Positions 5,839 through 6,991 of a DNA stretch of 6,991 nt are shown piece by piece (position 1 is the stretch's first letter; each line of letters opens with the position of its first letter). The DNA comes from Gammaproteobacteria bacterium (GTDB lineage: Bacteria > Pseudomonadota > Gammaproteobacteria > Pseudomonadales > UBA7434). The translations under genes were made by a program, and so were the position numbers. The stretch is from NCBI GenBank assembly GCA_024280785.1, contig JAJRPK010000295.1, forward strand, positions 1-6,991, read 5' to 3'. The notes beneath the pieces were generated by a model. It saw only the letters and a list, made by a program, of their open reading frames with translations. It was not told the DNA's origin and searched no databases.

Positions 5839-6261
5839 CTAGCCACCTTCTTTAATGACCATAGTGATCGCAATGTCGTCTTTAGCCTGCCGGGAGGCAT
5901 CTGCAATCGCTGTATAGGTTTGTGCTTTGGCTTCTGGGTGAGCACTGATGATGACTGAGCCTTTAGGGTTCTCGGCTAACTTTTGTTGGATAACCGAGCG
6001 TATTGAGCGGATGTCTACACGCCGTCGATCGACAAGAATTTCGCTAGAGGCATTAATCGCAATCAATATGTTTTGATTTTCAGTGGGGATGTCTACTTCG
6101 GGCGCATCGTCCGGGCGATTTATTTCTAACCCAAACTCTTTAATAAAAGACGCAGTAACAATAAAGAAAATCAGCATGATAAACACCACGTCGAGCATGG
6201 GTGTTAAATCGATCTCAGATTCTTCTTCGGCCGATGAAGAAGCGTGACGGGTACGCGCCAT
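5839..6261 (-). CDS. exbD: ExbD/TolR-family biopolymer transport protein
   Basis: Inner-membrane part of a proton-driven motor that, with ExbB and TonB, energises outer-membrane receptors. From ATG at 6261 it is 140 residues: a short cytoplasmic head rich in Ser and Glu, then EIDLTPMLDVVFIMLIFFIVTASF, one membrane helix with the essential Asp (residue 24 from this start, in PMLD), then a periplasmic domain of about 95 residues with the usual alternating strands, ending in IKEGG. An in-frame GTG at 6273 would add four residues; I prefer the ATG because MARTRH matches family N-termini and GTGGGG lies upstream of it. No exbB or tonB is visible on either side: ogt converges on it, and an RND gene lies upstream with 241 bases between. 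Partners must be encoded elsewhere. TolR is possible but the LTPMLDVVFIMLIFF helix is more ExbD-like. Confidence 0.9.
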   Translation of the reverse strand: MARTRHASSSAEEESEIDLTPMLDVVFIMLIFFIVTASFIKEFGLEINRPDDAPEVDIPTENQNILIAINASSEILVDRRRVDIRSIRSVIQQKLAENPKGSVIISAHPEAKAQTYTAIADASRQAKDDIAITMVIKEGG

Positions 6262-6317
6262 AAATGACCCCACTTTTATGATTTATGAATAATTAATTTA
6301 ATTGCTATTTATTAAGC

Positions 6318-6337
6318 GTTAACTTCATGAAGCTAAC
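6318..6337. promoter_or_regulatory. 20-base near-perfect palindrome upstream of exbD
   Basis: GTTAACTTCATGAAGCTAAC pairs at 9 of 10 positions and includes the perfect CTTCATGAAG. It lies 57-76 bases before the exbD ATG in AT-rich DNA, where a dimeric regulator could act. It does not look like a Fur box, the expected control for TonB-system genes. No clear promoter hexamers were found next to it, so its role is inferred from symmetry and place only. Confidence 0.4.
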
Positions 6338-6502
6338 TAGACATTTTATATTCAATAAAATTCTTGTGTATGGTATCGATTTAAGCGGCTAAATAAAAGC
6401 ACTTTTGACTTTCGTTGACTAAACCGTGGCCATCATCGCATCTATTATGGATATTTTTGTATGTCTGGAAAGTTCTGTTGAGTATAGAGCCTGAAAAATG
6501 GC

Positions 6503-6991
6503 TTAAGCACTGGTAATGGCCTCAGGAGTCGTTGTCAGCCTGCGTTTGCTAGCAGTGAGGTCGTCCAAAATTAGAAACAAGCAGGGAATTAGCAGCAAGG
6601 TAATAACCGTCGCGAAAACGATACCAAAAGCGAGGGAAATTGCCATCGGTAACATGGACTGGGCTTGCAGACTGGTTTCTAAAAGCATGGGGAATAAACC
6701 GAAAAATGTGGTTAACGAGGTGATAAGAATAGCCCTGAATCTTTGTTTGCAGGCCTTTGTCACGGCATCAATCAACGGCATCTGCTGGCTGAGTCGTTGA
6801 TTGATGGCATCGGTTAAAATCAAGCTGTCGTTGACCACAACCCCGGTGAGGGCAATAACACCAAAAAAAGACATCATGGAAAAGGCCGTATCCAATATCA
6901 AATGGCCCATGATGGCACCGATAAAGCTGAACGGGATAACGGCCATTATGATTATTGGCTGAGTATAAGACTTGAGAGGGATAGCGAGTAA
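6503..6991 (-). CDS. RND efflux permease, C-terminal part (N-terminus beyond window)
   Basis: The last 162 residues of a large inner-membrane pump of the AcrB superfamily, which exports small molecules using the proton gradient together with a periplasmic adaptor and an outer-membrane channel. The frame is open to the last base, so the gene continues to the right. Family motifs: AIPLKSYTQPIIIMAVIPF at 3-21, GVIALTGVVVNDSLILTD at 44-61, RFRAILITSLTTFFGLFPM at 84-102, and hydrophobic segments ending around 143. The AcrB TM10 lysine position (Lys940) reads as Val here, as in the VVVNDSL branch of the superfamily, while counterparts of AcrB Arg971 and Thr978 are kept (Arg84, Thr91 of the fragment). 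The polar 20-residue tail is short. The substrate cannot be judged from this end. exbD follows 241 bases downstream on the same strand with no strong terminator between. Confidence 0.92.
   Translation of the reverse strand, partial: LLAIPLKSYTQPIIIMAVIPFSFIGAIMGHLILDTAFSMMSFFGVIALTGVVVNDSLILTDAINQRLSQQMPLIDAVTKACKQRFRAILITSLTTFFGLFPMLLETSLQAQSMLPMAISLAFGIVFATVITLLLIPCLFLILDDLTASKRRLTTTPEAITSA

Noticed and set aside
6516..6800. Plus-strand open frame of 94 codons
   Set aside because: It is antisense to the RND permease, which has unmistakable membrane motifs.

Overview
The window looks like chromosomal DNA from a gammaproteobacterium, most likely a marine or other aerobic heterotroph. This is inferred from protein style (an ExbD of the short gammaproteobacterial type, an RND permease, Ogt, paired acyl-CoA dehydrogenases), moderate GC content and compact gene packing. 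No rRNA, tRNA, CRISPR array, insertion sequence or phage gene was found.

Layout. At the left edge, a minus-strand alpha/beta hydrolase of the epoxide hydrolase type (1-776) is cut by the window end. A 461-base gap separates it from a divergent plus-strand pair of acyl-CoA dehydrogenase genes (1238-2425 and 2467-3645). This pair resembles the heteromeric FadE28/FadE29 (ChsE1/ChsE2) enzymes of steroid side-chain breakdown: the first subunit carries the only recognisable catalytic Glu, and the second carries the FAD-binding signature. A convergent minus-strand gene (3706-4380) encodes a DUF4126 membrane protein. A 394-base divergent regulatory region follows, then a 63-residue zinc-ribbon-like protein (4775-4966) and ogt, encoding the DNA repair alkyltransferase (5169-5729). 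A 52-base perfect palindrome (5755-5806) forms a two-way terminator between ogt and a convergent exbD (5839-6261). The right edge holds the last 162 residues of an RND efflux permease on the minus strand (6503-6991).

How the genes relate. Only the two dehydrogenase genes form a clear operon and probably one enzyme. exbD is alone in the visible sequence; it may be transcribed behind the RND gene, but no exbB partner is present. The other genes look like independent units. Several have recognisable promoters, and some have palindromes on or beside the promoter that could be operators.

Nothing here is clearly a new multi-gene system. The points most worth following are the split-function dehydrogenase pair, the Cif-like His/Tyr arrangement in the hydrolase, the small zinc-ribbon protein with paired palindromes at its promoter, the solitary exbD with its own palindrome, and the unusually long symmetric terminator.
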